Part shown: piece after piece, positions 8,748 through 16,595 of the stretch
Layout of the letters: each line of letters opens with the position of its first letter
Numbering within the stretch: position 1 is the stretch's first letter
Source: Pseudonocardia sp. MH-G8
GTDB lineage: Bacteria > Actinomycetota > Actinomycetes > Mycobacteriales > Pseudonocardiaceae
Reading direction: 5' to 3'
Assembly: GCF_002262885.1 (NCBI RefSeq)
Contig: NZ_NKYF01000012.1
Location: 62,001 to 126,000 of the forward strand
Length of the DNA: 64,000 nt
Program-made: the position numbers and the translations under genes
The notes under the pieces: generated by a model
The model's database searches: none
Told to the model about the DNA's origin: nothing
Seen by the model: the letters and a program-made list of their open reading frames with translations, nothing else

Positions 8748-9722
8748 TCAGGAATGGCCCGCCCCCGCCGCCCGGGCCTCCTGCACCGCGCGCCGCACCG
8801 CGATGACCGCCCGGTCCCGCTCGGCCACCAGCTCGGCCATCGGCCGTCCGCCCGCGCTCACCTCGGCGCCCGCGACCATGTCGTCGCGCAGCTCGCGCGT
8901 CAGCTCGGGGGCTTCCAGCCGTGTCCACGGCGACTGCAACGACGGCCCGAAGTGGTCGAGCATGTGCGCCATGCCGCCCTCGCCGCCTGCCAGGTGGAAG
9001 GTCAGGCACGGGCCGTGCACCGGCCAGCGCAGGCCGGGGCCGTCGGTGATCGAGCGGTCGATCTCCTCCGGGGTGGCCTCGCCCGCGGCGACCATGTGCA
9101 GCGCCTCCCGCCAGATCGCTTCCTGCAGCCGGTTGGCGATGAATCCTGGCAGCTCCTGGTCCATCTCGATGACCGACTTGCCGATGTGGCGGTAGAACGC
9201 CGCGGCCCGCGCGGTGGCCCACGCCGCGGTCTGCTCCCCGCCGACCACCTCGACCAGCGGGATCAGGTACGGCGGGTTGAACGGGTGGCCGACGACGAGC
9301 CGGGACGGATCGGTCGCGTCGGTGGCCATGTCGGTCATCGGGTAGCCCGACGTGGACGACGCGACGACGACGTCCGGACCGGCGGCTGCCGCCGCGTCGG
9401 CCAGTTCCGCCAGCAGGGCGCGCTTGAGGTCCAGGTCCTCCGGCGCGCTCTCCTGCACGAACCCGCTCCCGCTGACGGCTTCGGCCGCGGTGGGGAACAG
9501 CGCGATCGCGTGCGGGTCGGCGCCGTCGGCCAGGCCCAGCTCGGTGAGCGCGGGCCACGCCGCGTCGATCACCCGGCGCAGCTTGTCCTCGGCGTCCGGT
9601 GCCGGGTCCCACGCTCGCACCCGCAGGCCGCGGGCCAGGAAGTAGGCCGCCCAGCCGGCGCCGATCACACCGGCGCCGATGCAGGCGACGGTCCTGATCT
9701 CGGACACGGGACGCTCAGGCAC
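8748..9722 (-). CDS. L-carnitine 3-dehydrogenase (3-hydroxyacyl-CoA dehydrogenase family)
   Basis: This 324-aa NAD-dependent dehydrogenase would oxidise carnitine to 3-dehydrocarnitine. It begins with a Rossmann GAGVIGAG (16-23), has the VVGHPFNPPYLIPLVEVV core, and carries GPCLTFHLAGGEGGMAHML followed by FGPSL, a segment I recognise from carnitine dehydrogenases rather than fatty-acid-oxidation enzymes. Three GTG codons lie near the start. The one at 9722 is preferred because AAGGAG, inside the end of the upstream gene, lies 7 nt before it. It overlaps the dehydrocarnitine cleavage gene by 8 bp and runs into the thioesterase frame. Confidence 0.87.
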   Translation of the reverse strand: MPERPVSEIRTVACIGAGVIGAGWAAYFLARGLRVRAWDPAPDAEDKLRRVIDAAWPALTELGLADGADPHAIALFPTAAEAVSGSGFVQESAPEDLDLKRALLAELADAAAAAGPDVVVASSTSGYPMTDMATDATDPSRLVVGHPFNPPYLIPLVEVVGGEQTAAWATARAAAFYRHIGKSVIEMDQELPGFIANRLQEAIWREALHMVAAGEATPEEIDRSITDGPGLRWPVHGPCLTFHLAGGEGGMAHMLDHFGPSLQSPWTRLEAPELTRELRDDMVAGAEVSAGGRPMAELVAERDRAVIAVRRAVQEARAAGAGHS

Positions 9723-10608
9723 CGGCACGCTCCTTCAGGCCCAGGATCTCCCGCGCCCGGTCCGGGGAGGCCACCGTGGCGCCCAGGTCCTGCACGATCT
9801 GCACGGCGCGCTCGGTGAGCTGCTCGTTGGTCGCCTTCACACCGCGGGCGAGGTACAGGTTGTCCTCCAGCCCGACGCGGACGTGCCCGCCCTGCAGCAT
9901 CGACTGAGCCACCCACGGCAGCTGGTCGCGCCCGATCGCGAACGACGCGAAGTTCGAGCCCGCCGGGAGCAGGTTGACCATCGCGGCCAGCACGCCCGCG
10001 TCGGCCGGGGCGCCGTAGGGGATGCCCATGCACAGCTGGAACAGCGGCGGGGCGTCGATCAGGCCTTCCTCGACCATCAGGGAGGCGAACCGCAGCTGCC
10101 CGGTGTCGAAGATCTCCAGCTCCGGCTTCACCCCCAGCTCCTGCACCCGCTTCGCGCCGGTGCGCAGCATGTCCGGGGTGGAGATGTAGAGCTGGTTGCC
10201 CTCGCCGAAGTTCAGCGAGCCGCAGTCGAGCGTGCAGATGTCGGGCAGCAGCTCCTCGACGTGCGGCAGCCGCTCCAGGGCGTTCACCAGGTCGGTGCCG
10301 TCGATCGGCTTGAGCGGGTCCTCGGCGTCGATCACGAGGTCGCCGCCCATGCCCGCCGTCAGGTTCAGCACGACGTCGACGCCCGAGTCCCGGATCCGGG
10401 TCACGGTCTCGCGGTAGAGCGACACCGCCCGGGACGGGTCGCCGGTCTCGGGGTCGCGCACGTGGATGTGCACGACCGCGGCCCCGGCGCGGGCCGCGGC
10501 GATCGCGTCGCCGGCGATCGCGGCCGGGGTGACGGGCACGTGCGGGCTCCTGCCCACCGTGTTCCCGGCCCCGGTCACCGCACAGGTGATGATGGCGTCA
10601 CGGTTCAT
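9715..10608 (-). CDS. BKACE-family enzyme, probable 3-dehydrocarnitine:acetyl-CoA cleavage enzyme
   Basis: A 297-aa member of the beta-keto-acid cleavage family (formerly DUF849). It shows the conserved TGAGNTVGRSPHVPVTP opening and the HIHVRD zinc ligands (H47, H49). In carnitine breakdown this family transfers acetyl-CoA onto 3-dehydrocarnitine, giving acetoacetate and betainyl-CoA. Lying between carnitine dehydrogenase and the regulator, it very probably does that here. Its ATG overlaps the regulator stop by four bases (ATGA). Confidence 0.86.
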   Translation of the reverse strand: MNRDAIITCAVTGAGNTVGRSPHVPVTPAAIAGDAIAAARAGAAVVHIHVRDPETGDPSRAVSLYRETVTRIRDSGVDVVLNLTAGMGGDLVIDAEDPLKPIDGTDLVNALERLPHVEELLPDICTLDCGSLNFGEGNQLYISTPDMLRTGAKRVQELGVKPELEIFDTGQLRFASLMVEEGLIDAPPLFQLCMGIPYGAPADAGVLAAMVNLLPAGSNFASFAIGRDQLPWVAQSMLQGGHVRVGLEDNLYLARGVKATNEQLTERAVQIVQDLGATVASPDRAREILGLKERAGA

Positions 10609-11510
10609 CCGGCCTCCGTCGCAGGATGGGTGTTCCGGCGCCGCAGGAGTACGGCCCGGTCGATGAAGTCGTGCAGGACCGCGCGCATCTCCTCCGGGCT
10701 GGTGCCCGGGGTCGCGGCCATGACCTGGATGCCCAGGCCGTCGATCAGGGCGGTGAGCTGGCGGGCGAGCGACTCGGCGCGGCCGGGGACGAACACCCCG
10801 GCGTCGGCGCCGTCGGCCAGGGTCATCAGCACGCTGCGGTACCAGCGGTCGTAGGAGTCCCAGTAGAGCTCGCGGCGGGCCGGGTCGATCGCGGTCTCCG
10901 CCCAGACCTGGATCCAGATCGACCACTCGCGGCGCAGCAGCAGCCCCGACGGCAGCTGCAGGTCGATCAGCCGCAGTAGCCGGGCGTGCGGGTCGGGGAC
11001 CTCGCCCAGCGCGGCGACCTGCCGGTCGAAGGCGAGCTTCACATTGTGCCGCAGCGCCTCGTCGAGCAGCCCGGACCGGGTGGGGAAGTGGTAGTGGATC
11101 GCCGCCGGGCTGGTGCCGCAGGCCTGGGCGACGTCCGCGGTGCGCACCCGGTGGTAGCCGCGGTCGGCGATCAGGTTCCAGGCCGCCTCGAGGATCCGCC
11201 TGCGGGCCTGGGCGCCCCGACGGCCCGGGGACTGCGTGCGGGCCGCGCCGCGCGGGACGGCCGTGTGCGTGCGGGCGTCGTCGCGGCCGTGCAGCAGCCA
11301 GTTGACGGTGACGCCGGCGGCGTCGGCGATCGCGACCAGCTCCGCCGCGGGGAAGCGCCGGCGCCCGGCCAGCGACTTGGACAGCTTCGTCTCCTCCAGC
11401 CCGATCGCCTCGGCGAACCGGCGCTGGGTCCACCCGTCACGGGCGAGCAGCTCCCGCACCCGTGCCGCGACGTCCGTGTCCGTGGCGGGGACGGGACGGG
11501 TGGCGGTCAT
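10605..11510 (-). CDS. Two-headed regulator: XRE-type HTH followed by TetR-type HTH
   Basis: This 301-aa protein has an N-terminal Cro/C1-type helix-turn-helix (about 14-73, with WTQRRFAEAIGLEETKLSKSLAGRR) and then a TetR N-terminal DNA-binding domain (about 98-150, ILEAAWNLIADRG ... IHYHFPTRSGLLDEAL) with a TetR-type C-terminal ligand domain. Two DNA-binding domains in one chain are uncommon. It is the first gene of the carnitine operon and probably senses carnitine or an intermediate. The ATG at 11510 is preferred over a non-ATG start 11 codons upstream. A palindrome 24 bp upstream is a candidate operator. Confidence 0.85.
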   Translation of the reverse strand: MTATRPVPATDTDVAARVRELLARDGWTQRRFAEAIGLEETKLSKSLAGRRRFPAAELVAIADAAGVTVNWLLHGRDDARTHTAVPRGAARTQSPGRRGAQARRRILEAAWNLIADRGYHRVRTADVAQACGTSPAAIHYHFPTRSGLLDEALRHNVKLAFDRQVAALGEVPDPHARLLRLIDLQLPSGLLLRREWSIWIQVWAETAIDPARRELYWDSYDRWYRSVLMTLADGADAGVFVPGRAESLARQLTALIDGLGIQVMAATPGTSPEEMRAVLHDFIDRAVLLRRRNTHPATEAG

Positions 11511-11533
11511 TGCCCGGCAACCTAGTGGCGGAC

Positions 11534-11548
11534 TTGCGAACATCGCAA
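11534..11548. promoter_or_regulatory. Candidate operator of the XRE-TetR regulator
   Basis: TTGCGA-ACA-TCGCAA is a perfect 6-bp inverted repeat located 24 bp before the regulator start, in the only intergenic space ahead of the carnitine operon. Its place fits autoregulation. A second small palindrome (TTGCCCGGCAA, 11510-11520) touches the start codon. Confidence 0.5.
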
Positions 11549-11579
11549 ACGCGGGAGTCGGGGTACGAGGGCACGAGTT

Positions 11580-11601
11580 CCTGACCGGTGCGACGGTCAG
11601 G
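11580..11601 (-). terminator. Hairpin after the small membrane protein gene
   Basis: CCTGACCG and CGGTCAGG form a perfect 8-bp stem with a 6-nt loop, just past the stop of the small membrane protein gene on the minus strand. It probably separates that gene from the carnitine operon. Confidence 0.5.
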
Positions 11602-11622
11602 TTGCGGTGGGTAGGCGTGCGA

Positions 11623-11802
11623 CTACCGGCGGGCCCTCGCTGTGGCGCCGCTGCCGGCCAGCCAGCCGGTGCCCACGGCGAGGGAGGCCACGATCACCGC
11701 GGTCGTGAGCCCGCCCACCAGCAGCGCGACGATGACGATCAGCAGGAGTGGTGCGAGGAGCGTGTGCTCGCCCGGCACACGCCGCTCGGGGGCACCGTGC
11801 AT
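11623..11802 (-). CDS. Small hydrophobic protein, probably membrane-embedded
   Basis: A 59-aa protein with a short charged N-terminus, a hydrophobic stretch from about residue 14 to 46 broken by glycines (one or two membrane segments), and a basic tail. No family was recognised. The start at 11802 is supported by GGGGGAA a few bases upstream; a longer frame reaching 11961 would add an unremarkable N-terminus. It lies between the SDR and the carnitine operon and a hairpin follows it. Coding status is moderately supported by the clean hydrophobic pattern. Confidence 0.5.
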   Translation of the reverse strand: MHGAPERRVPGEHTLLAPLLLIVIVALLVGGLTTAVIVASLAVGTGWLAGSGATARARR

Positions 11803-11944
11803 CGGTTCCCCCGGCCTCGACGCGACCCACTTCACGGGGCATCTCCTCCAGCGTCGTTGCGCCTTGTCGACCGCCGTGGGCCACTGTGCCTGGTTCAGGG
11901 CCGCGCCGCCGGGCCTGGACCGCGAAGAGTCACTTCCGCGCGAA

Positions 11945-11961
11945 TTGCCGGGACTCGGCAA
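11945..11961. repeat. 17-bp palindrome, copy 1 of 5
   Basis: TTGCC-N7-GGCAA with the right half TCGGCAA, lying between the SDR stop and the small membrane protein gene. The same 17-bp pattern recurs at 37637, 37709, 38432 and 39327. It may bind a regulator in front of the small gene. Confidence 0.55.
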
Positions 11962-11968
11962 CCGCGGG

Positions 11969-12745
11969 CTACTGGGCCGCTTTCGAGTCCCCGTCCACGG
12001 GCAGCGTCTGGCCGGAGATGCAACGGCCGTGTTCGCCGGCGAGGAAGACCGCCAGGGCGGCGATGTCGGCGGGATCGACGAACGCCTTGACCGACTGGTT
12101 GGCGAGCGCCTTCTCGCGCTCGACGTCGATGCTGTCGCCGGACACCGCTGCGCGACCGGCCAGGACCTGCTCCATCCGCGGCCCGGCCACCGCGCCGGGT
12201 TGGATGGTGTTCACGGTGATCCCGTCGCCGCCGAGCTCGAGGGCCAGCGTCTTGGCGAAACCGACCAGACCCCACTTGGTGGTCGAGTAGCCGACCCGGT
12301 TGGCGTAGCCGACGCGCCCGGCCAGCGAGCTCATCACGATGATCGACCCCCGCGGCGACTTCCTGAGCAGCGGGATCGCCTTCTGGGTGATCGCGAACGT
12401 CGCGGTCAGGTTGACCGCGACCACTTCGTCCCAGGCTCGCGGGTCGTAGTGCTCGACCGGCGCCGTCGGTCCGGCGACGCCGACATTGTTGATCAGCACG
12501 TCGAGGCCGCCGAGGGCCTCCTGCAGATCGGCGAAGAGCCGGTCGACGCCGGCCGGGTCGGTGACGTCGCAGACCGTCGCGGTGACGGCGTCCGTGCCCC
12601 GCGTCGCGTCCGCGACGGCCTCGCCGTCCACGTCCGCGATGTGCACCAGCGCGCCGTCCGCGACGAAGGCTCGCGCGATCGCCCACCCGATGCCGCCGGC
12701 GCCCGCCGTGACCAGAACCCGCTGTCGACCCACTCGTGCCCCCAC
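11969..12745 (-). CDS. Short-chain dehydrogenase/reductase
   Basis: A 258-aa classical SDR with cofactor motif TAGAGGIG near residue 13, the NNVG motif, catalytic Ser in the IIVMSS strand and the YSTTK active-site pair. The conserved C-terminal ISGQTLPVDGD is present. An acidic residue after the second strand (ADVDGE) suggests NAD preference. Substrate is unknown. The GTG at 12745 is used; another GTG four codons later (12733) has GGGGG before it and is equally possible. A strong hairpin separates it from the molybdo-enzyme operon upstream, so co-transcription may be limited. Confidence 0.85.
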   Translation of the reverse strand: MGARVGRQRVLVTAGAGGIGWAIARAFVADGALVHIADVDGEAVADATRGTDAVTATVCDVTDPAGVDRLFADLQEALGGLDVLINNVGVAGPTAPVEHYDPRAWDEVVAVNLTATFAITQKAIPLLRKSPRGSIIVMSSLAGRVGYANRVGYSTTKWGLVGFAKTLALELGGDGITVNTIQPGAVAGPRMEQVLAGRAAVSGDSIDVEREKALANQSVKAFVDPADIAALAVFLAGEHGRCISGQTLPVDGDSKAAQ

Positions 12746-12760
12746 CTGTGTCCCCGGTCG

Positions 12761-12800
12761 CGCCTCGCCCCGATCTTCGCACCGTGATCGGGGCGAGGCG
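12761..12800 (-). terminator. Strong hairpin after the molybdo-dehydrogenase operon
   Basis: CGCCTCGCCCCGATC and its exact complement form a 15-bp stem with a 10-nt loop in the 73-bp gap between the large-subunit stop and the SDR start. It is the likely terminator of the three-gene operon, though no T-run follows. Confidence 0.6.
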
Positions 12801-12818
12801 TACCTCAGCGTCGTACCG

Positions 12819-14996
12819 TCACTGCTCCAGCAGGTCCTCGATCGCGATCGGGATCCGCCGGACCCGGATGCCGGTGGCGTTGTGGACGGCGTTGGCGACC
12901 GCCGCCGCCATCCCCACGACGCCGATCTCGCCCAGCCCGCGCGCCCCGACCGGGTTGTGCAGGGTGTCCGGGTACTGGACGAACTCGACGTCGACCTCGG
13001 GGATGTCGGCGTTCACCGGGAGCAGGTAGCCCGCGAGGTCGGCGTTGGCGAAGCGGCCGCTCTCCTCGATCTCCAGGCCCTCGTGCAGCGCTGCCGAGAC
13101 GCCCCAGATCATGCCGCCCATGATCTGGCTGCGGGCCGCCTGCGCGTTGATGATCCGACCGGCGTCGAACACACCCAGCATCCGCGACACCCGGACCTCG
13201 CGCGTCCACCGGTGCACCCGGACCTCGCAGAACTGCGCCCCGAACGAGCTGAACGAGTGCTTCGTGAGCTCCTCGCCCGCCGCCGAGGAACCGATCGCGG
13301 CGATCGAGTCGCGACCCGCCGCCCGCAGCACCTCGCCGAAGGTCAGGCTGCGACCGTCGGTGGCCAGCACCCGACCGTCGGCGTAGGTGACGTCGTCATC
13401 GCCCTCGAACGGCGCTCCCGGCCCGGACGCCAGCGCGAGCAGGTCGTCGATCACCTTCGGAGCGGCGACCATGATGGCCGAGCCCGCGCTCGCCGTGGCC
13501 GTCGAGCCGCCGGACATGCCGCCCGGTGGCAGCGCCGAATCGCCCAGCCGCGGTGTGACCCGCTCGGGGGCGATGTCGAGGGACTCCGCACCGATCAGGG
13601 ACAGCACGGTGAGCAGGCCGGTGCCCGGGTCCGCGCCGCTGGTGGCCACCTCGGCCGTGTCGTCGTCGTGCAGGGTCACCCGCACGCTCGCCGGGAACCG
13701 CAGGGCCGGGAACATCGCGGTGGCCGTGCCCACGCCGACGAGACAGTCGCCGTCGACGCGACCCCGCGGGGTGCGCTCCGCCCAGCGGAACCGGGCGGCG
13801 CCCACGCGGAAGCACTCGTCGAGGTGCTTGCTCGACCACTGCAGGTCCCTGCCGGGGGGCGCGGTCGAGCTGTTGCGCTGACGCAGCTCGATCGGGTCCA
13901 TGTCGAGCGTGACCGCCAGCTCGTCGATCGCGCTCTCCAGCGCGAACGACCCGGGCGCCTCACCCGGCGCCCGCATGAACGTGGTGGGTGGGACGTGCAG
14001 CGGCACCATCTTCTGGCTGATGGCGACGTTCGGGGTGGCGTACCACTCCCGGGAGGTGCCGTGCGAGGTCGGCTCGACGAACCCGCCGCCCGCCGGGGTG
14101 CTGGACCACGAGTCGTGGCGCAGCGCCACCAGCGTCCCGTCCTTCTCCGCGCCGATGGACATGCGCTGCACCGTTGCGGGACGGGTGGCGGTGGCGGTGA
14201 AGACCTGCTCCCGGGTGAGCGCGGCCTTGACGGGCCGGTCGAGCTCCCGGGCGGCGGCCGCCGCCAGGAACGCGGGGATGGACAGGGCCTTGCCGCCGAA
14301 CGCCCCGCCGACGAAGGGGTTCACGACGCGGACCGCCGCGTGGTCCTCGCCCAACGCGTCGGCCAGCGCCGAGGCCACGAGGTCCGAGCCCTGGTTGCCG
14401 GTGTAGACGGTGACCTTGCCGGACTCCCACACGGCCATCGCGGAGTGCGGCTCCATCGCGGCGTGGTTCTGCGTGGCGGTGGTGTAGGTCGCGTCGACGA
14501 CCACGGGGCTCGCCGCGAGCGCGTCCTCGATGGACTCGACCCCGGGCGCGAGCACGGAGAGCGCCGGCGGGGAGCCGTCGAGGGAGGGCGGCGCGTCCAC
14601 GGCCGTGGCGAGGCCGTCGCTCATCGAGGTCGATGCCGGCCGCTCGTCGTAGGTGACCCGCACGAGCGCTGCCGCGTCTCGCGCCTGCTCGAAGGTCTCC
14701 GCGACGACGAAGCCGATCGGCTGGCCGTAGTAGGTGACGTCGGTGCTCTGCAGCGGTACCCAGATCGGCCCCAGCATCGCCGTGACGGGCGCGGTCAGCG
14801 GCAACGGCGCGAACGGCGTGTAGACGGCGAGCACTCCCGGCGCGCTGCGCGCCGCCGCGACGTCCATGTCCGTGATCTCGCCGTGCGCCGTGGTGCTGAG
14901 CACGACGTACCCGAAGACCATCCCGGGGACGTTGTTGTCCAGCGCGTACCTGGCCCGGCCCGTGACCTTCAGCGGGGCGTCCAACCGGCCGATCAT
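12819..14996 (-). CDS. Molybdenum cofactor-binding subunit of a PaoABC-like aldehyde/xanthine dehydrogenase
   Basis: A 725-aa large subunit of the xanthine-oxidase family, closest in its motifs to the PaoC/YagR branch: GGAFGGK for the cofactor, the RAPGEAPG segment typical of that branch, and the catalytic glutamate in GLGEIG at residue 690. The family hydroxylates aldehydes or N-heterocycles at a Mo site and passes electrons through Fe-S and FAD subunits. The ATG overlaps the FAD-subunit stop by four bases. The small-subunit gene shows no Tat signal, so unlike E. coli PaoABC the complex is probably cytoplasmic. Substrate is unknown; aldehydes are likely by subfamily. Confidence 0.9.
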   Translation of the reverse strand: MIGRLDAPLKVTGRARYALDNNVPGMVFGYVVLSTTAHGEITDMDVAAARSAPGVLAVYTPFAPLPLTAPVTAMLGPIWVPLQSTDVTYYGQPIGFVVAETFEQARDAAALVRVTYDERPASTSMSDGLATAVDAPPSLDGSPPALSVLAPGVESIEDALAASPVVVDATYTTATQNHAAMEPHSAMAVWESGKVTVYTGNQGSDLVASALADALGEDHAAVRVVNPFVGGAFGGKALSIPAFLAAAAARELDRPVKAALTREQVFTATATRPATVQRMSIGAEKDGTLVALRHDSWSSTPAGGGFVEPTSHGTSREWYATPNVAISQKMVPLHVPPTTFMRAPGEAPGSFALESAIDELAVTLDMDPIELRQRNSSTAPPGRDLQWSSKHLDECFRVGAARFRWAERTPRGRVDGDCLVGVGTATAMFPALRFPASVRVTLHDDDTAEVATSGADPGTGLLTVLSLIGAESLDIAPERVTPRLGDSALPPGGMSGGSTATASAGSAIMVAAPKVIDDLLALASGPGAPFEGDDDVTYADGRVLATDGRSLTFGEVLRAAGRDSIAAIGSSAAGEELTKHSFSSFGAQFCEVRVHRWTREVRVSRMLGVFDAGRIINAQAARSQIMGGMIWGVSAALHEGLEIEESGRFANADLAGYLLPVNADIPEVDVEFVQYPDTLHNPVGARGLGEIGVVGMAAAVANAVHNATGIRVRRIPIAIEDLLEQ

Positions 14997-15967
14997 GCGC
15001 GATCCCCTTCCGTCTCGAACCGGGTGACCTCGAGCAGCGCGCGGATGACGGTCCGCTCGAGCAGGGGCACCTTGAAGCCGTTCGCCGACAGCGGCCGGGC
15101 TCCGTCGGCCGCGAGGGCCGCGGCCTCTTCGAAGGAGGCCTGGGTCGCGGGCTTCCCGCGCAGGGCCGCCTCCACGGCCGTGAGCCGCCAGGGCACGGTG
15201 GCCACGCCGCCGACCGCCACCCGGGCGTCGACGACCTGCCCGTCCCGGACGTCGAGGGCGACCGCCGCGGAGCAGAGCGCGAACTCGTAGGACTGCCGGT
15301 CCCGCACCTTGACGTAGGTGGAGCGTGCGGCCCAGTCCAGGCGCGGCACCACGACCTCGCTGATCAGCTCGCCCGCGCGCAGGTCGTGCTCGATCTCGGG
15401 GGTGTCGCCGGGCGTGCGGTAGAAGTCGGCCAGCGCGACGGTGCGTTCCCCGTCGGCGCCGACCAGCCGGACCTGCGCGTCGAGCGCGACGAGGGCGACC
15501 GCCAGGTCGCTGGCGTGGGTGGCCACGCAGGAATCGCTGGTGCCCAGCACCGCGTGCATCCGGTTGGCGCCCTCGATCGCCGAGCAGCCGCTGCCGGGAT
15601 CGCGGCGGTTGCACGGCGTGGCGACGTCGCGGAAGTAGCTGCAGCGGGTGCGCTGCATCAGGTTGCCGCCGATGCTGGCCATGTTGCGCAGCTGCTGGGA
15701 CGCGCTGAGCAGGAGCGCCCGCGAGATCACCGGGTACACGCCGGGGCGGGCGGCGACGTCGCTCATCCGCTCCAGGGCGCCGATGCGCAGCCCGTCGGAG
15801 GTGTCGATGCCGCGCAGCGGCAGGGCGTTGATGTCCAGGACCCGCTGCGGGGTCAGGACGTCGAGCTTCATCAGGTCGACCAGCGTGGTGCCGCCGGCGA
15901 GGAACGTGCCGGGCGCGTCGAGGGCTTCGTCGACGGTCGTGGGCGCCGTGAGCTCAAACTGCCGCAT
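14993..15967 (-). CDS. FAD-binding subunit with extra [4Fe-4S] site, PaoB-like
   Basis: A 324-aa FAD subunit of the xanthine-dehydrogenase family. FAD-binding segments FLAGGTTLVDLMKL and ASIGGNLMQRTRC are clear. Cysteines C109, C119, C128 and C147 match the spacing of the additional [4Fe-4S] cluster known from E. coli PaoB, which marks this branch. It overlaps the small-subunit gene by 14 bp and the large-subunit gene by 4 bp, as expected for a heterotrimer made from one mRNA. Confidence 0.9.
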   Translation of the reverse strand: MRQFELTAPTTVDEALDAPGTFLAGGTTLVDLMKLDVLTPQRVLDINALPLRGIDTSDGLRIGALERMSDVAARPGVYPVISRALLLSASQQLRNMASIGGNLMQRTRCSYFRDVATPCNRRDPGSGCSAIEGANRMHAVLGTSDSCVATHASDLAVALVALDAQVRLVGADGERTVALADFYRTPGDTPEIEHDLRAGELISEVVVPRLDWAARSTYVKVRDRQSYEFALCSAAVALDVRDGQVVDARVAVGGVATVPWRLTAVEAALRGKPATQASFEEAAALAADGARPLSANGFKVPLLERTVIRALLEVTRFETEGDRA

Positions 15968-16418
15968 CTGCCCGCCTCGTCTGCTCGCTCGCCTGCTCGA
16001 TGGCCGCGACGATGTTCGGGTAGGCCGAGCAGCGGCAGATGTTGCCGGACATGAACTCCCGGACGTCCGGCACGTCCTGCTCGACGGCGGCGACGGCCGA
16101 CATGATCTGCCCGGACGTGCAGAAGCCGCACTGCAGGGCGTCCTGGTCCACGAACGCCTGCTGCACGGGGTGCAGCTCGTCGCCGTCGGCCAGGCCTTCC
16201 ACGGTGGTCACCGGCTGCGTGACGGTGGCGGCCAGGGTCAGGCACGAGAGCACCGGCCGGCCGCCGACGTGCACCGTGCAGGCGCCGCACTGCCCGCGGT
16301 CGCAGCCCTTCTTCGGACCGGTGACGTCGAGGCGCTCGCGGAGCGCGTCCAGGAGGGTCACACCTGGGTCGACGCTCAGCTTCTCGGGTCTACCGTTGAC
16401 TTCGATCGAGATGTCCAC
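15954..16418 (-). CDS. [2Fe-2S] subunit of the PaoABC-like dehydrogenase
   Basis: A 154-aa small subunit with two [2Fe-2S] sites: the ferredoxin-type cluster (C39, C44, C47, C58) and the alpha-helical cluster (C96, C99, C127, C129). No signal peptide is present; the protein starts directly with the ferredoxin strand, unlike the Tat-exported PaoA of E. coli. It is the first gene of the operon, starts at GTG with only a weak ribosome site, and faces a TetR gene across a 177-bp region. Confidence 0.92.
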   Translation of the reverse strand: MDISIEVNGRPEKLSVDPGVTLLDALRERLDVTGPKKGCDRGQCGACTVHVGGRPVLSCLTLAATVTQPVTTVEGLADGDELHPVQQAFVDQDALQCGFCTSGQIMSAVAAVEQDVPDVREFMSGNICRCSAYPNIVAAIEQASEQTRRADAAV

Positions 16419-16505
16419 AGGCTCTCTTTCCCGCTGACCCGCGCACCGAGGACGGTCGGGGCGGGTCGTGGTGGTGGGTGGGAACGTGTCGCCATCCCGA
16501 AGCTA

Positions 16506-16521
16506 GCGGATTATTATCCGC
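16506..16521. promoter_or_regulatory. Candidate TetR operator between the dehydrogenase operon and the TetR gene
   Basis: GCGGAT-TATT-ATCCGC is a perfect 6-bp inverted repeat in an unusually AT-rich patch of the divergent intergenic region. Its place, about 90 bp before both starts, suits repression of both directions by the TetR protein. Confidence 0.55.
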
Positions 16522-16595
16522 TTCGCAACGACGTCTCGCCCCGCAAGCGCCCCGACTGCATTACCGTGGATCGTTCACGACCCGAGCCGGGAGGG

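Noticed and set aside
12486..15290. 934-codon + strand frame opposite the PaoC-like gene
   Set aside because: Composition is that of an antisense shadow; the minus-strand frame has all family motifs and coupled starts.
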